A stretch of 21,231 nucleotides of DNA from an uncultured Anaeroplasma sp. (lineage in GTDB: Bacteria; Bacillota_I; Bacilli_A; Acholeplasmatales; Anaeroplasmataceae), in the NCBI GenBank assembly GCA_934216145.1, contig CAKQBG010000035.1:1-21231 (forward strand). The letters run 5' to 3'. Shown here piece after piece: positions 1 through 8,464 of the stretch (position 1 is the stretch's first letter; every line of letters starts with the position of its first letter). A model generated the notes under the pieces. That model was not told the origin of the DNA. It ran no database searches and worked only from the letters and a program-made list of their open reading frames with translations. The position numbers were made by a program, and so were the translations under genes.

Positions 1-43
1 GGGTTTCTTTCCAGATTTTAAACTGGTTTGAAACCCCATTTTT
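1..43. terminator. Imperfect hairpin at the left edge, possible terminator
   Basis: GGGTTTC (1-7) pairs with GAAACCC (30-36) and CCAG (11-14) pairs with CTGG (23-26), with a TTT/TTT internal loop. On the plus strand it is followed by CATTTTTGTTT, as expected for a terminator of a rightward gene left of the window. It also lies 47 bases beyond the sepF stop, so it could end the jet-sepF transcript. Its minus-strand T-tract, if any, would be outside the window. CCCCATTTTT occurs at 34-43 and again at 74-83. Confidence 0.4.
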
Positions 44-83
44 GTTTATCGAGGACTGATTATTTCTTCACAGCCCCATTTTT

Positions 84-416
84 TTATAAATTATCTATAA
101 ATTTCTTTACAGAACCATCTAATAAATCAACTCTTCTAGCAAATAAATAGGTTTTCTCATTAATTGGGAATGTCTTACCATCTAAGGCATAACAAGCACC
201 AATGAAAAAGGCTAACATTTTATTTGCTCCATAAACATCAAGATTATCAAAGTTTAAAATTAAAGGATTACCTTTTGCTAATTCATCAACTAATTCTCTT
301 GCGGCATTATCATCATCCTCTAATTGCTTCAATATAATTCTAGATGCAGAATCCTTTGATTCATTTAATTCATTTTCTGTTTCATTATATCTATTCTTGT
401 TTTTTCTACCGAACAT
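84..416 (-). CDS. sepF: SepF-like cell division protein, short form
   Basis: A 110-residue protein whose residues ~33-95 match the SepF/YlmF (DUF552) fold: an ARELVDELAKGNPLILNFDN stretch, then FFIGACYALDG, corresponding to the family's D..EIADxL..x.PVVVNL and FLSGxVYAxGG pattern. Known SepF proteins polymerise, bind the FtsZ C-terminal tail and anchor the Z-ring to the membrane. Here the N-terminus (MFGRKNKNRYNETENEL) is polar and charged, without the obvious amphipathic membrane helix of B. subtilis SepF, and the protein is shorter than that one (about 150 aa). The ATG lies 3 bases after the jetC stop and its AGAGGA ribosome site lies inside the jetC end, implying translational coupling. 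The usual context of sepF is the dcw/ylm cluster, so this site next to an SMC operon is unusual. Fold assignment fairly sure; role in the operon inferred. Confidence 0.8.
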   Translation of the reverse strand: MFGRKNKNRYNETENELNESKDSASRIILKQLEDDDNAARELVDELAKGNPLILNFDNLDVYGANKMLAFFIGACYALDGKTFPINEKTYLFARRVDLLDGSVKKFIDNL

Positions 417-419
417 AAA

Positions 420-3400
420 TTATTCCTCTTTGTTTCTAATGTAAGGAAGAACTTTAGCCTTTGTTCCCTGACGAACCATAATTAATGTTGTATCAGCATA
501 ATCATTAAGAATATCCATTCTTTGAGGAGGGCAGGCAATAATAACCTGAAGTGGCATAGATGAAATGAAGCTCATCATAGCTCTCATACGATTACCATCC
601 ATCTTATCAAATACCTCATCGAACATAACAATACCAATAGGATCTCCACCAGCAAAGCCAGTCTTTGTATAGACTCTTACAAATGAAGCAATAATAGCTA
701 CATAGAATGGAACCTGAGTTTCACCTCCGGATTTCTCACGGAATACCTTTGAATATGTCATAGTCTCACCATCTCTATTAGTGATTCTAATATCATAATC
801 CATATAAGTACGATAATCAGTAAATTTATTAATAGCACCCTTACTATTTAATTCATCCATTGATAATGATTCAAATAGCGCACGAATTTGTTCATCATAT
901 TTATTTTGGAAATCATATGTAAATAGCCCTTGATCTAAATCTACTAATTCTGATGTTACCATTTCATAGAATTGAGCATATTCACTACTACGAGGGAATA
1001 TAAATTCATATCTATCATTACCAAATGTAATTGAAGATAGAGTTTCATTTATCTTAGCGATTTCTTGTTCAGCTGTTAAGATATTATTTCTTAGCTTAGC
1101 AATGAAATCCTCCTTAAATACTACTTCAGCTGACTCTCTTGCTTGACGAACCTTTTGTTCATAAGAAACTAATTCACTCTTCTCAAGCTTATCTAATTCT
1201 GCTAGGAACTTAGGCATTTCAGTAATACCAGTTGAGAATGTAGAATTATATTTATTAATGAAATAGAATTGCTTAGCAATTAATGAATCATTTAATGTAG
1301 TAAATGAAGCCTCTTCACTCCTATATCTAGCCTCATAGCTAGCAAGTGCTTGATTGAAATTAGTTGTAGAAGTAATTTCTTGATATTCAGCCTTTGCTTT
1401 TTCTTCAATAGTAACTGAATCTCCAGCAAGCTTCTTTAGTTCCTCTGATAAAGTATTTAAAGTATTAGTATTTTGTTCAATTAAAGTATTAAATTGAGCT
1501 ATTCTAGCATCAATAGCACCAACTTCTTTAGAGTGGTTCATTTTCTTTGCTTCAATAGACTTAATAGTTTCTTGAACTTTATTATAATCATCCTCTAATT
1601 CAGATGGAGTAGCATTCTTTTGACGCTCAGCTTGTCTAGTTAAATCAGATAATGTAGCTTGATCCTTTTGTAATAATAAAGCCTTATCTAAATCTTCAAG
1701 TAATGGACGAATTTGAATTCTTTGTAATAAATCAATTTCATTTTCGATAGAATTAATCTTTCCATTTACATCAGCATATTTAGTTCTAGCCTCATCAGCC
1801 TTTTGTCTCCAAATAACTGTAGCCTTTGAAGCGGCATTCTTACCCATAAATGGACGAGGTACATTTGGATTCATACTAGCAACAGTATATCCACTATATC
1901 TTAATAAATCAGCAGTAACTGCAGTTGAATACTTTTCAAGTTCAAGTGCGTCATCACACATGATGACACTACCACAACGATAATTGATATAGCATCTAGC
2001 ATCTTGGTTTTCACATTCAATAATTGAAGCTAATGATTTTGGTTCATATTTAGTAAATTTACCAATTTGCTTAGTATTAATTAAACCAATTCCATATAGA
2101 GTTCTATATCTATCCTTAATTCTTCTATAGATTTGAAGAGCGTTATCATAATATCTAGGCTCAACTATTAAAGAGAAACGACTATTACCTAAGAAGATTT
2201 CAATACAGTCAGACCATTTTTGATCAGTGATTTCACAAAGTTCAGCTAAAATATGAACTGAAACATCATAATTATAAATTCTCTTTAATGCTTCAGCAAT
2301 TTCCTGTCTCATTTGTAATAATTCAGGATTAAAGTTGATTCTATTTTGTTCAAGACCACGTAATGAAACAGATATTTCATTAATCTCTGTTAAAATATCA
2401 CTCTTTTTAGATTCTAATGAACCTAGCTGTTGATTCTTTTTATTAATAACTGATTGTAATCTACTATCTAAATCCTTTAATCTAACTTTATTCTCATCTA
2501 CTGCACTTTGATTAATTACACTTAAATTAATTGTTGAAGCTTCATGATAAATTTTTTCATCAGAAGTACTTCTTAATTCATTGATAATATCTTTGAAATT
2601 AGAATTTCTCTTTAAAAAGGCTTGTTGATTACCTTCAAGTGAGGCGATACTAGATTGAAGCTTTAAAATCTCACGGTTAACATATTCCCCAGCTTGGAAG
2701 CTATTATTATCCTTTAATAAATTAAATAACTCCCTACTTCTTTCCTGTAATGCATCATTTTCTTGATTTAGATTAATTAGCTCTTGTTCCTTACGAGCCT
2801 TTAAATCCTCTTCTTTAATAATAGATTTTCTCAAATCAGCAATTTGTTTGCGAATATTTTCTACCTCAAATAAATGCATCAAATATTCAAGGTATGATTT
2901 ATTTTCTTGAATCTTACAAATTTCTTGATAAATAACATCAATTTCCTTTAAATCACTAATCTTAGCTTGAATTTGCTTAAGAGTTACCTCAAGCTCCTTA
3001 TAAGCACGAATAGAATCCTGAATAGCAGTTACATCGATTTCCTTTTCCTCAAGAATATTTTGATAAATAAAATCTTTAACATCAGCTATAGGCTTAAAAG
3101 CTAAAGCTTTAGGAATTAATCTATAGAAATCCTCATTAATAGAACCAAAGGCATTTCTAAAGCCACGTTTTGCTTCCTTTTTAGTTAAATAATATTCAAA
3201 TAATGGGTTATGCTTTCTAAATTCAACTGTACCATAAATAGTTTTTTCAGGAGAGATAAACATATCATCATTCATAGGAGCATTACTCTTATAGAAAATA
3301 CTCTTTACTGGTGTTAAATCTCCAAAAGCATCAATTACAGCACCAACTGTAAAATCATTATTAGTTTTTTCATCATGGAATTGTAAAGCGATATGTCCAC

Positions 3401-3662
3401 TAACATCTCCATTACGAAGATATTCCTTATCATCCATACCAAGCTTACATTTTACATAACCACGTAGATCTCTTTTACCCTTTTCATTAGCTGCAAGGTT
3501 GAAAGTAGTATCACCTGCAGTTAATACAAAGGTTATCGCATCCATAATTGTTGATTTACCAGAAGCGTTAGGTCCAGTTAAAAGTGTATTACCTGTAATA
3601 TCAATAGTTTCATTAGAAAGGTAATGCCAATTAATTAAACGAATTTTAACAAGCTTTTTCAA
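420..3662 (-). CDS. jetC: JetC/MksB-type SMC ATPase (MukB-like)
   Basis: A 1080-residue SMC-like ATPase. The N-terminal head has a Walker A GPNASGKST at residues 30-38. Long charged, Q/E/K/L-rich coiled coils occupy about 225-450 and 640-890 and flank a globular hinge-like region (~455-620). The C-terminal head carries the ABC signature KSGGETQ (~977-983) and Walker B IGIVMFDEVFDKMD (~1009-1022). This is the SbcC/MukB-like architecture of JetC/MksB, the DNA-loop-extruding motor of Wadjet and MksBEF. The start is TTG (3660-3662), not ATG, with GAGGAGG 9 bases upstream, and the gene begins 1 base after the jetB stop. Order jetA-jetB-jetC matches the known systems. ATPase residues look intact, so an active motor is expected. 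The complex could be a plasmid-restricting Wadjet or a MksBEF-type condensin; sequence alone does not separate these. Confidence 0.9.
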   Translation of the reverse strand: MKKLVKIRLINWHYLSNETIDITGNTLLTGPNASGKSTIMDAITFVLTAGDTTFNLAANEKGKRDLRGYVKCKLGMDDKEYLRNGDVSGHIALQFHDEKTNNDFTVGAVIDAFGDLTPVKSIFYKSNAPMNDDMFISPEKTIYGTVEFRKHNPLFEYYLTKKEAKRGFRNAFGSINEDFYRLIPKALAFKPIADVKDFIYQNILEEKEIDVTAIQDSIRAYKELEVTLKQIQAKISDLKEIDVIYQEICKIQENKSYLEYLMHLFEVENIRKQIADLRKSIIKEEDLKARKEQELINLNQENDALQERSRELFNLLKDNNSFQAGEYVNREILKLQSSIASLEGNQQAFLKRNSNFKDIINELRSTSDEKIYHEASTINLSVINQSAVDENKVRLKDLDSRLQSVINKKNQQLGSLESKKSDILTEINEISVSLRGLEQNRINFNPELLQMRQEIAEALKRIYNYDVSVHILAELCEITDQKWSDCIEIFLGNSRFSLIVEPRYYDNALQIYRRIKDRYRTLYGIGLINTKQIGKFTKYEPKSLASIIECENQDARCYINYRCGSVIMCDDALELEKYSTAVTADLLRYSGYTVASMNPNVPRPFMGKNAASKATVIWRQKADEARTKYADVNGKINSIENEIDLLQRIQIRPLLEDLDKALLLQKDQATLSDLTRQAERQKNATPSELEDDYNKVQETIKSIEAKKMNHSKEVGAIDARIAQFNTLIEQNTNTLNTLSEELKKLAGDSVTIEEKAKAEYQEITSTTNFNQALASYEARYRSEEASFTTLNDSLIAKQFYFINKYNSTFSTGITEMPKFLAELDKLEKSELVSYEQKVRQARESAEVVFKEDFIAKLRNNILTAEQEIAKINETLSSITFGNDRYEFIFPRSSEYAQFYEMVTSELVDLDQGLFTYDFQNKYDEQIRALFESLSMDELNSKGAINKFTDYRTYMDYDIRITNRDGETMTYSKVFREKSGGETQVPFYVAIIASFVRVYTKTGFAGGDPIGIVMFDEVFDKMDGNRMRAMMSFISSMPLQVIIACPPQRMDILNDYADTTLIMVRQGTKAKVLPYIRNKEE

Positions 3663-3663
3663 A

Positions 3664-4245
3664 TTACTTTACCTCCTCTGATGAAATCTTAATAATTGTA
3701 TTATAAACCTCAGTAATATCTTCTGACTTAACAGCCATTAATATTGTAGGTAAAATAACAATTTTACAAGCACTAGATGTTAAATCACCTGTTGCTTCAA
3801 TCAAATTATATCTTCTAAATAAACGAAGTGCAGAAATTAAATCTGTTTTATTTAGCTTACGTTTAATTTCTAGATAATCATATTTTTCATGAATATCAGA
3901 AACTGAGCATACTATATTTTCATTTAAAGATGTATCTTTCATCTTTTCATGATATAGAAGTCTCAATATTAATAATATAATTGATTCATCTCTCTTAAGC
4001 TTTAATGTATTATTGTTGCTAGCACCTGATAGCATTACACTACCTGATGCCATATCTAATGTAACCTCATATCCTAGAATTTGGAAAAATTCATCAAATA
4101 CCTCTTTATAGCTCATTAAGAAATAATAACTTTCCTTATTATCTCTTTTATCCTTTGAAAGGAATGTTGTTGATAATAATTTATTTGCAGTATCTTTAAA
4201 TTGTTGCTGCTGCGCAAGTGTCATCTTTTCCAACGCATCTAACAT
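3664..4245 (-). CDS. jetB: JetB/MksE-like kleisin-associated subunit (DUF4194)
   Basis: A 193-residue protein between jetA and jetC, in the position and size range of JetB/MksE (DUF4194), the KITE-like winged-helix subunit that binds the kleisin near the SMC heads. It is a soluble, mostly helical protein, with a central IILLILRLLYHEKM segment and a later DLISALRLFRRYNLIEATGD stretch that resembles a winged-helix module, as in MukE/MksE. Start ATG 4243-4245 has AAGGAGAG 8 bases upstream. It is 12 bases after jetA and 1 base before jetC, so one transcript. The call rests on weak sequence likeness plus a convincing gene order; MksE is an equally valid name. Confidence 0.75.
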   Translation of the reverse strand: MLDALEKMTLAQQQQFKDTANKLLSTTFLSKDKRDNKESYYFLMSYKEVFDEFFQILGYEVTLDMASGSVMLSGASNNNTLKLKRDESIILLILRLLYHEKMKDTSLNENIVCSVSDIHEKYDYLEIKRKLNKTDLISALRLFRRYNLIEATGDLTSSACKIVILPTILMAVKSEDITEVYNTIIKISSEEVK

Positions 4246-4257
4246 TTCAATCTCTCC

Positions 4258-5688
4258 TTATTTAACCAATGTTTTTTTAATTATGAAATTCTTAATTTCA
4301 TAATTCTTTTGTTTAATAATCTCATCTGTTATTTCAATTGTATAACCCTTTTCAACTGAATAGATAACAGAATATACCATCATAAGGAAAATAGAATCCT
4401 CACATTCATAATTGATAATATCCTTTGCGACAATTTGATCATCAACAAAATGTAAATCCATAAATGCTTGAATATTACTTTCATTATATGAAGTCTTAAA
4501 TTGCTCTAGGAATTCATCATTCAAGGTGAAATCATCAAGTCCAACCATATCAAGAACCTGATTATAATTTCTTTGATAGCCTCCACGTGGAGTATATAAT
4601 GATGCTTCATTATCTAATATCTTTAAAGAAGGCAAATTATATAATCCATCAACAAGTCTAATTGCTTTATCAATCTTACCCTTTTGATTTTCAGTTTTAA
4701 CATGCTTTAAAATCGTATTAAGCTTACCAATAATATTATCATCCTCACTTAATAGGAATTTTATTTTTCCTATTGTTGAGTTAATATAATTTCTATTCTT
4801 ATTATCAATTTCAGAAATAAATTCCTCTAATGCATTAAAAGCATCAATTACCTCATCAATATTTCTTATTGCCTTATCAATAGCTTCCTCTTTAGAATTA
4901 CATCTAGTAATATACAAATTAGAAATTGCATCAACAATCTCATGATTATTTTGCATATCACTAAGCTTTGTTACAATAGATAAACGATATCTATCGATAT
5001 TATCTGATACCTTTAGCTTAACATAGCTCTTATCATAAATATCAGTTTTATAAGCAATAAGTTTTTCCATAAGATCTTTAATTTCTGTATTATCAATAAC
5101 TGATTGAATATAGTCCTTCATTCTAACATCAAGCTTACGAATAGCTCTAATTAGATGAATTGTATTTGTGTATACTAAATCAAAGACTAATGAATAATCA
5201 TAAATATTTTCTTGATTCAATAATGAATATATTTGATAAATATAGCCTTGGTATTCTATTGGGTTTATATAGTTCTCAGGTAATTCCTCAGTATCCATTG
5301 ATATAGATAATTGAGGATAAATTTTCATAATTGCTTCGCAAATTGTTATAGCTGCATCTGAGAAATTCAAAACCTCCTCATAGTCATTATTTACATCAAC
5401 ATAAATCCAACCACATTCTTCCATTCTTCTAAGTATGTAGTTTGCAAGATCTCTTTTACTTGAAGGAGATGCTTCCTCATCCTCTATATCCTCAACGTCA
5501 TAAAAATAATCATTATGACTTTCTAAATAATAAACTAAATCATCAACAACAACTTTTTTATCTATTCCAAGAATTGTTCCTGTTTCATAGACTTTAAAAA
5601 CCTGAATTATACTAGCTAGATATATTCTTTTATTTTTCGATGACAATAATGAGAAAAAATTGTCTGGAACAATATCAAAAAAATCCAT
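4258..5688 (-). CDS. jetA: JetA/MksF-like kleisin subunit of Wadjet/MksBEF (DUF5716)
   Basis: First gene of the SMC operon. The reading frame is open from 5748, but I place the start at ATG 5686-5688 (MDFFDIVPDNFFSLLSSKNK) because AAGGGAGGGA lies just upstream and the promoter -10 at 5727-5732 would put the transcript start around or after the longer start; this gives 476 aa. The N-terminus (FDIVPDNFFSLLSSKNKRIYLASIIQVF) is typical of JetA proteins, with a winged-helix-like start followed by long helices, as in MukF/MksF kleisins that bridge the two ATPase heads. The middle is acidic and helical (IDEVIDAFNALEEFISEIDN). JetA with JetB and JetC forms the DNA-translocating core. No enzymatic motif is expected or seen. 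Family assignment is good; MksF is the alternative name. Confidence 0.8.
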   Translation of the reverse strand: MDFFDIVPDNFFSLLSSKNKRIYLASIIQVFKVYETGTILGIDKKVVVDDLVYYLESHNDYFYDVEDIEDEEASPSSKRDLANYILRRMEECGWIYVDVNNDYEEVLNFSDAAITICEAIMKIYPQLSISMDTEELPENYINPIEYQGYIYQIYSLLNQENIYDYSLVFDLVYTNTIHLIRAIRKLDVRMKDYIQSVIDNTEIKDLMEKLIAYKTDIYDKSYVKLKVSDNIDRYRLSIVTKLSDMQNNHEIVDAISNLYITRCNSKEEAIDKAIRNIDEVIDAFNALEEFISEIDNKNRNYINSTIGKIKFLLSEDDNIIGKLNTILKHVKTENQKGKIDKAIRLVDGLYNLPSLKILDNEASLYTPRGGYQRNYNQVLDMVGLDDFTLNDEFLEQFKTSYNESNIQAFMDLHFVDDQIVAKDIINYECEDSIFLMMVYSVIYSVEKGYTIEITDEIIKQKNYEIKNFIIKKTLVK

Positions 5689-5726
5689 TTTTTCAAGTCC
5701 CTCCCTTAAAATAAATTCATATATTA

Positions 5727-5755
5727 AGTATATCAAAAAAAAATGCATTTTTCAA
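5727..5755 (-). promoter_or_regulatory. Sigma-A-type promoter of jetABC-sepF
   Basis: Minus strand: TTGAAA (5755-5750), 17-bp spacer with nine T, TATACT (5732-5727). It lies between the ychF terminator and the jetA start and leaves a leader of about 30 bases before ATG 5688, so the SMC operon appears to have its own housekeeping promoter. Confidence 0.65.
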
Positions 5756-5778
5756 TAAAATGACAACGATATAAGTAG

Positions 5779-5816
5779 AAAAAAGACACATTTTTTCTAA
5801 AACAAAAATGTGTCTT
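5779..5816 (-). terminator. Rho-independent terminator after ychF
   Basis: A 13-bp perfect stem, AAGACACATTTTT (5783-5795) with AAAAATGTGTCTT (5804-5816), 8-base loop, followed on the minus strand by TTTTCT. It is 8 bases past the ychF stop and separates ppa-ychF from the jet operon. Confidence 0.8.
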
Positions 5817-5824
5817 AAAATTAA

Positions 5825-6925
5825 CTAAACATTAAATTTAAATAATAGAATATCTCCATCTTTAACAAGATAATCTTTACCCTCTTGTCTAACTAAGCCA
5901 GCCTCTTTAGCCTTAAGCATAGAACCACACTTAATTAAATCATCATAAGCAACAGTTTCAGCACGAATGAAGCCTCTTTGGAAATCAGTATGAATAATAC
6001 CAGCACATTCTGGTGCTAGCATTCCCTTTTTGAATGTCCAAGCACGACACTCATCTGGTCCTGTTGTGAAATATGTAGCGTAGCCTAATAAATCATAAGT
6101 TTCCTTAATTAACCTATTTAAACCAGGCTCCTTAACACCATAGTCCTCTAGGAACATTGCCTTTTCATCATCCTCAAGTGTAGCTAATTCTGATTCTATT
6201 TCAGCACTAATTGCAATACATTTTGAATTAGTAGATTTAGCATACTCCTTTAGCTTTTGGTATGTTGGATCACTTTCAGGGTCAGCAATATATTCCTCAC
6301 TAATATTTGCTACATACATAAAAGGCTTTGAAGTTAAGAATCCATAATTTACCATATACTTTTGTTCAGTATCAGAAAATTCTAAGCTTCTTAATGGCTT
6401 TTCAGCTAACAAATGAGCCTCTAGCTTCTTTAATAATGCATATTCAATTGGGGCATCATCAACCTTAGATTGAGCCTTCTTCTCAATTTTTGGAATTCTC
6501 TTTTGAACTGAATCAAGATCAGCTAAAATAAGTTCAAGATTAATTATCTCAGCATCTCTAATTGGATCTACTCCACCCTCAACGTGAGTTACATTATTAT
6601 CAATGAAGCATCTTACAACCTCTAATATTGCATCACAATTTCTAATATTACCTAGGAATTGGTTACCTAAACCTTCACCCTTAGATGCACCCTTTACTAG
6701 ACCTGCAATATCAGTAAATTCACAAACTGCGGGAATTGTTCTTTTAGGCTTATACATATTTGAAAGAACTGTTAATCTCTCATCTGGTACCTCTACCATA
6801 CCTACATTTGGTTCAATTGTCGCAAATGGATAATTTGCTGCTAGTGCTCCTGCTTTTGTTATTGCGTTAAATAATGTTGACTTTCCTACATTAGGTAAGC
6901 CAACTATACCTGCTGTTAATGCCAT
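5825..6925 (-). CDS. ychF: YchF/OLA1-family ribosome-associated ATPase
   Basis: A 366-residue Obg-superfamily P-loop NTPase of full family length. G1/Walker A GLPNVGKST is at residues 9-17, G3 is DIAGLVKGASKGEGLGNQFL, and the base-recognition loop reads YVANISEE where GTPases have NKxD. That NxxE form is the hallmark of YchF/OLA1 and goes with ATP rather than GTP preference. A coiled-coil insertion (~130-200) and a C-terminal TGS domain (~280-366, ending in DILLFKFNV) complete the architecture. YchF binds ribosomes and is linked to stress and redox responses in several bacteria; its exact role is unsettled. Start ATG 6923-6925 has AAGGAGAAG upstream. It begins 25 bases after the pyrophosphatase stop and is probably cotranscribed with it. 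Confidence 0.96.
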   Translation of the reverse strand: MALTAGIVGLPNVGKSTLFNAITKAGALAANYPFATIEPNVGMVEVPDERLTVLSNMYKPKRTIPAVCEFTDIAGLVKGASKGEGLGNQFLGNIRNCDAILEVVRCFIDNNVTHVEGGVDPIRDAEIINLELILADLDSVQKRIPKIEKKAQSKVDDAPIEYALLKKLEAHLLAEKPLRSLEFSDTEQKYMVNYGFLTSKPFMYVANISEEYIADPESDPTYQKLKEYAKSTNSKCIAISAEIESELATLEDDEKAMFLEDYGVKEPGLNRLIKETYDLLGYATYFTTGPDECRAWTFKKGMLAPECAGIIHTDFQRGFIRAETVAYDDLIKCGSMLKAKEAGLVRQEGKDYLVKDGDILLFKFNV

Positions 6926-6950
6926 TTTTTACTTCTCCTTATTAATATAA

Positions 6951-7481
6951 TTATTTGATATATAAATTATTATAAGCCTCTATAGATTGCTCTATAACAT
7001 GCTTAGCTTCCTTTTGATCACATATCTCTGTAACGACAGTATCCTTATTTTCTAATTGCTTATAAACTGTAAAGAAATGCTTGATCTCTTCAAATAAATG
7101 GGGTGGTAAATCAGTTATATCATTATAACAATTCATAGATGGATCGTTAATACAAACTGAAATAATCTTTTCATCACATTCATTTTCATCAATCATTTTT
7201 ACTACCCCAATAGGTCTACATCTTACAAGTACTAATGGATCAAAGGATTCATTGCATAGTACTAAAACATCAAGTGGGTCTTTATCCTGAGAATAGGTTC
7301 TTGGGATAAAACCATAATTAGCTGGATAATGAGTCGATGTATATAATATACGATCAAGTATAATTAAACCTGTCTCCTTATCAAGCTCATACTTCTTTTT
7401 ACTTCCCTTAGGAATTTCAATACATGCAATAAACTCATCTTTCGTGATTCTATCATTATCAATATCATGCCATATATTCAT
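6951..7481 (-). CDS. ppa: Family I inorganic pyrophosphatase
   Basis: Soluble cytoplasmic enzyme that hydrolyses pyrophosphate to two phosphates, pulling biosynthetic reactions forward. It shows the family I elements in order: E/K-rich [16 protein letters not shown] (~24-39), [25 protein letters not shown] with the signature DxDPxDV metal-binding aspartates (~60-84), then the third metal-site region around DENECDEK and [17 protein letters not shown] choose ATG 7479-7481 (176 aa), with AGAGGTG 6-7 bases upstream, over the in-frame GTG at 7488-7490, which falls inside that ribosome site. It is the first gene of the ppa-ychF unit. Many Bacilli use the family II enzyme instead; a family I enzyme is typical of mollicute-like and erysipelotrichial lineages. 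Confidence 0.93.
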   Translation of the reverse strand: MNIWHDIDNDRITKDEFIACIEIPKGSKKKYELDKETGLIILDRILYTSTHYPANYGFIPRTYSQDKDPLDVLVLCNESFDPLVLVRCRPIGVVKMIDENECDEKIISVCINDPSMNCYNDITDLPPHLFEEIKHFFTVYKQLENKDTVVTEICDQKEAKHVIEQSIEAYNNLYIK

Positions 7482-7499
7482 CGAAAACACCTCTAAGGT

Positions 7500-7528
7500 A
7501 TAATATCACAAATATATAAATAATTCAA
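7500..7528 (-). promoter_or_regulatory. Sigma-A-type promoter of ppa-ychF
   Basis: Minus strand: TTGAAT (7528-7523), 17-bp spacer, TATTAT (7505-7500), followed by the short leader that carries the AGAGGTG ribosome site of ppa. Confidence 0.6.
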
Positions 7529-7600
7529 GTTTCAGGAATGATAATCAAATAATTTTAATTAAATATGTAATAGTAACATATTCGCAATGAATAGTAATTA

Positions 7601-7635
7601 TAAAAAATACTTATTCAATCAAAATGAATAAGTAT
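7601..7635 (-). terminator. Rho-independent terminator after sigG
   Basis: A 10-bp perfect stem, ATACTTATTC (7607-7616) with GAATAAGTAT (7626-7635), 9-base loop, then TTTTT on the minus strand. It is 7 bases past the sigG stop and closes the sporulation cluster. Confidence 0.75.
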
Positions 7636-7642
7636 AGAAATC

Positions 7643-8413
7643 TTATTTTAAATAATCATACATTTCCTTAAGAGCATTCTTTTCGAGTCTAGAAACTTGG
7701 GCTTGAGATATATCAAGCTCTAATGCTATTTCCATTTGCGTTTTATCCTGATAATATCTTTTATAAATAACCTTCTTTTCTCTAGGTCTTAATCTATTAA
7801 AGGCTTCTTTAATCATATTATTTTTTAAAAATATATCATTTAAATCCTTTTCATCAGCTATTTGATCCTCAAGTTCAATAACATCTCCACCATTATCATA
7901 TATAGGTGTAGACATACTAACAGTATCCTGAATAGCCTCAAGGGCCATTATTACATCTAAAGAATCAGCCCCTATTGCTTCACTAATTTCATTTATAGTT
8001 GCTTCACGTTGATTCTCACTATAATATTTATCCTTAAAAGCTATAGCCTTATAGGCAATATCCTTAAAGCTTCTACTGACTCTAACCATACTATTATCTC
8101 TTAAATGTCTTCTAATCTCACCAATAATCATTGGTACAGCATAGGTTGAGAATTTAACATTGTGTGATAAATCAAAATTATCTACAGCCTTCATTAATCC
8201 AATACAACCGACCTGAAATAAATCATCTAAGCATTCCTTCTTATCATTAAACCTTTTTAATATTGATAATACTAGCTTTAAATTACCATGAATCATTTCC
8301 TCTCTAGCCTTCATGTCGCCTTCTTTTATTTTCAAAAGAAGCTCATTCATTCTATCATTAGATAGAGTTTTAAGCTTTGAGGTATCTACTCCTGTTATTT
8401 CTACCTTGCGCAT
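7643..8413 (-). CDS. sigG: Forespore sigma factor sigma-G
   Basis: A 256-residue sigma-70-family factor for late forespore genes. The N-terminus VEITGVDTSKLKTLSNDRM matches the sigma-G GVDTSKL motif and distinguishes it from sigma-F. Region 2 contains the nearly invariant LDDLFQVGCIGLMKAVDNFD and HNVKFSTYAVPMIIGEIRRH stretches (~62-102). Region 3 covers ~120-190 and region 4 carries the helix-turn-helix KTQMEIALELDISQAQVSRL (~225-244). Full family length. The ATG at 8411-8413 follows AAGGAAGGGA. It lies 48 bases after sigE, as spoIIIG follows spoIIGB in B. subtilis, and the gap holds a sigma-F/G-like promoter. Known partners (SpoIIAB, Gin/CsfB) are not in the window. Confidence 0.96.
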   Translation of the reverse strand: MRKVEITGVDTSKLKTLSNDRMNELLLKIKEGDMKAREEMIHGNLKLVLSILKRFNDKKECLDDLFQVGCIGLMKAVDNFDLSHNVKFSTYAVPMIIGEIRRHLRDNSMVRVSRSFKDIAYKAIAFKDKYYSENQREATINEISEAIGADSLDVIMALEAIQDTVSMSTPIYDNGGDVIELEDQIADEKDLNDIFLKNNMIKEAFNRLRPREKKVIYKRYYQDKTQMEIALELDISQAQVSRLEKNALKEMYDYLK

Positions 8414-8433
8414 ATAATCTTTCCCTTCCTTTT

Positions 8434-8464
8434 TAATATGGAAGAATGTTTAATGATTTATTCA
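8434..8464 (-). promoter_or_regulatory. Sigma-F/sigma-G-type promoter of sigG
   Basis: Minus strand: TGAATA (8464-8459), 18-bp spacer, CATATTA (8440-8434). This fits the B. subtilis forespore consensus TGhATA-17/18-CATAHTA. The TGA of the -35 element is the sigE stop codon itself. Placement just before sigG agrees with the known sigma-F-initiated, autoregulated transcription of sigG. Found by eye; no expression data. Confidence 0.65.

Noticed and set aside
84..416. The fourth jet-operon gene as a JetD nuclease
   Set aside because: At 110 residues it is far too small, has no TOPRIM-like acidic motifs, and matches the SepF core instead.
6603..6833. Plus-strand open frame opposite ychF
   Set aside because: It mirrors the conserved GTPase/ATPase motifs of YchF on the opposite strand, so it is a shadow. 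The same applies to the plus-strand frames opposite sigE, spoIIGA, the mutase and the second kdgK.
7643..8413. Assignment of this sigma factor as sigma-F
   Set aside because: The N-terminal GVDTSKL motif and its position directly after sigE are sigma-G features; no spoIIAA/spoIIAB genes precede it.
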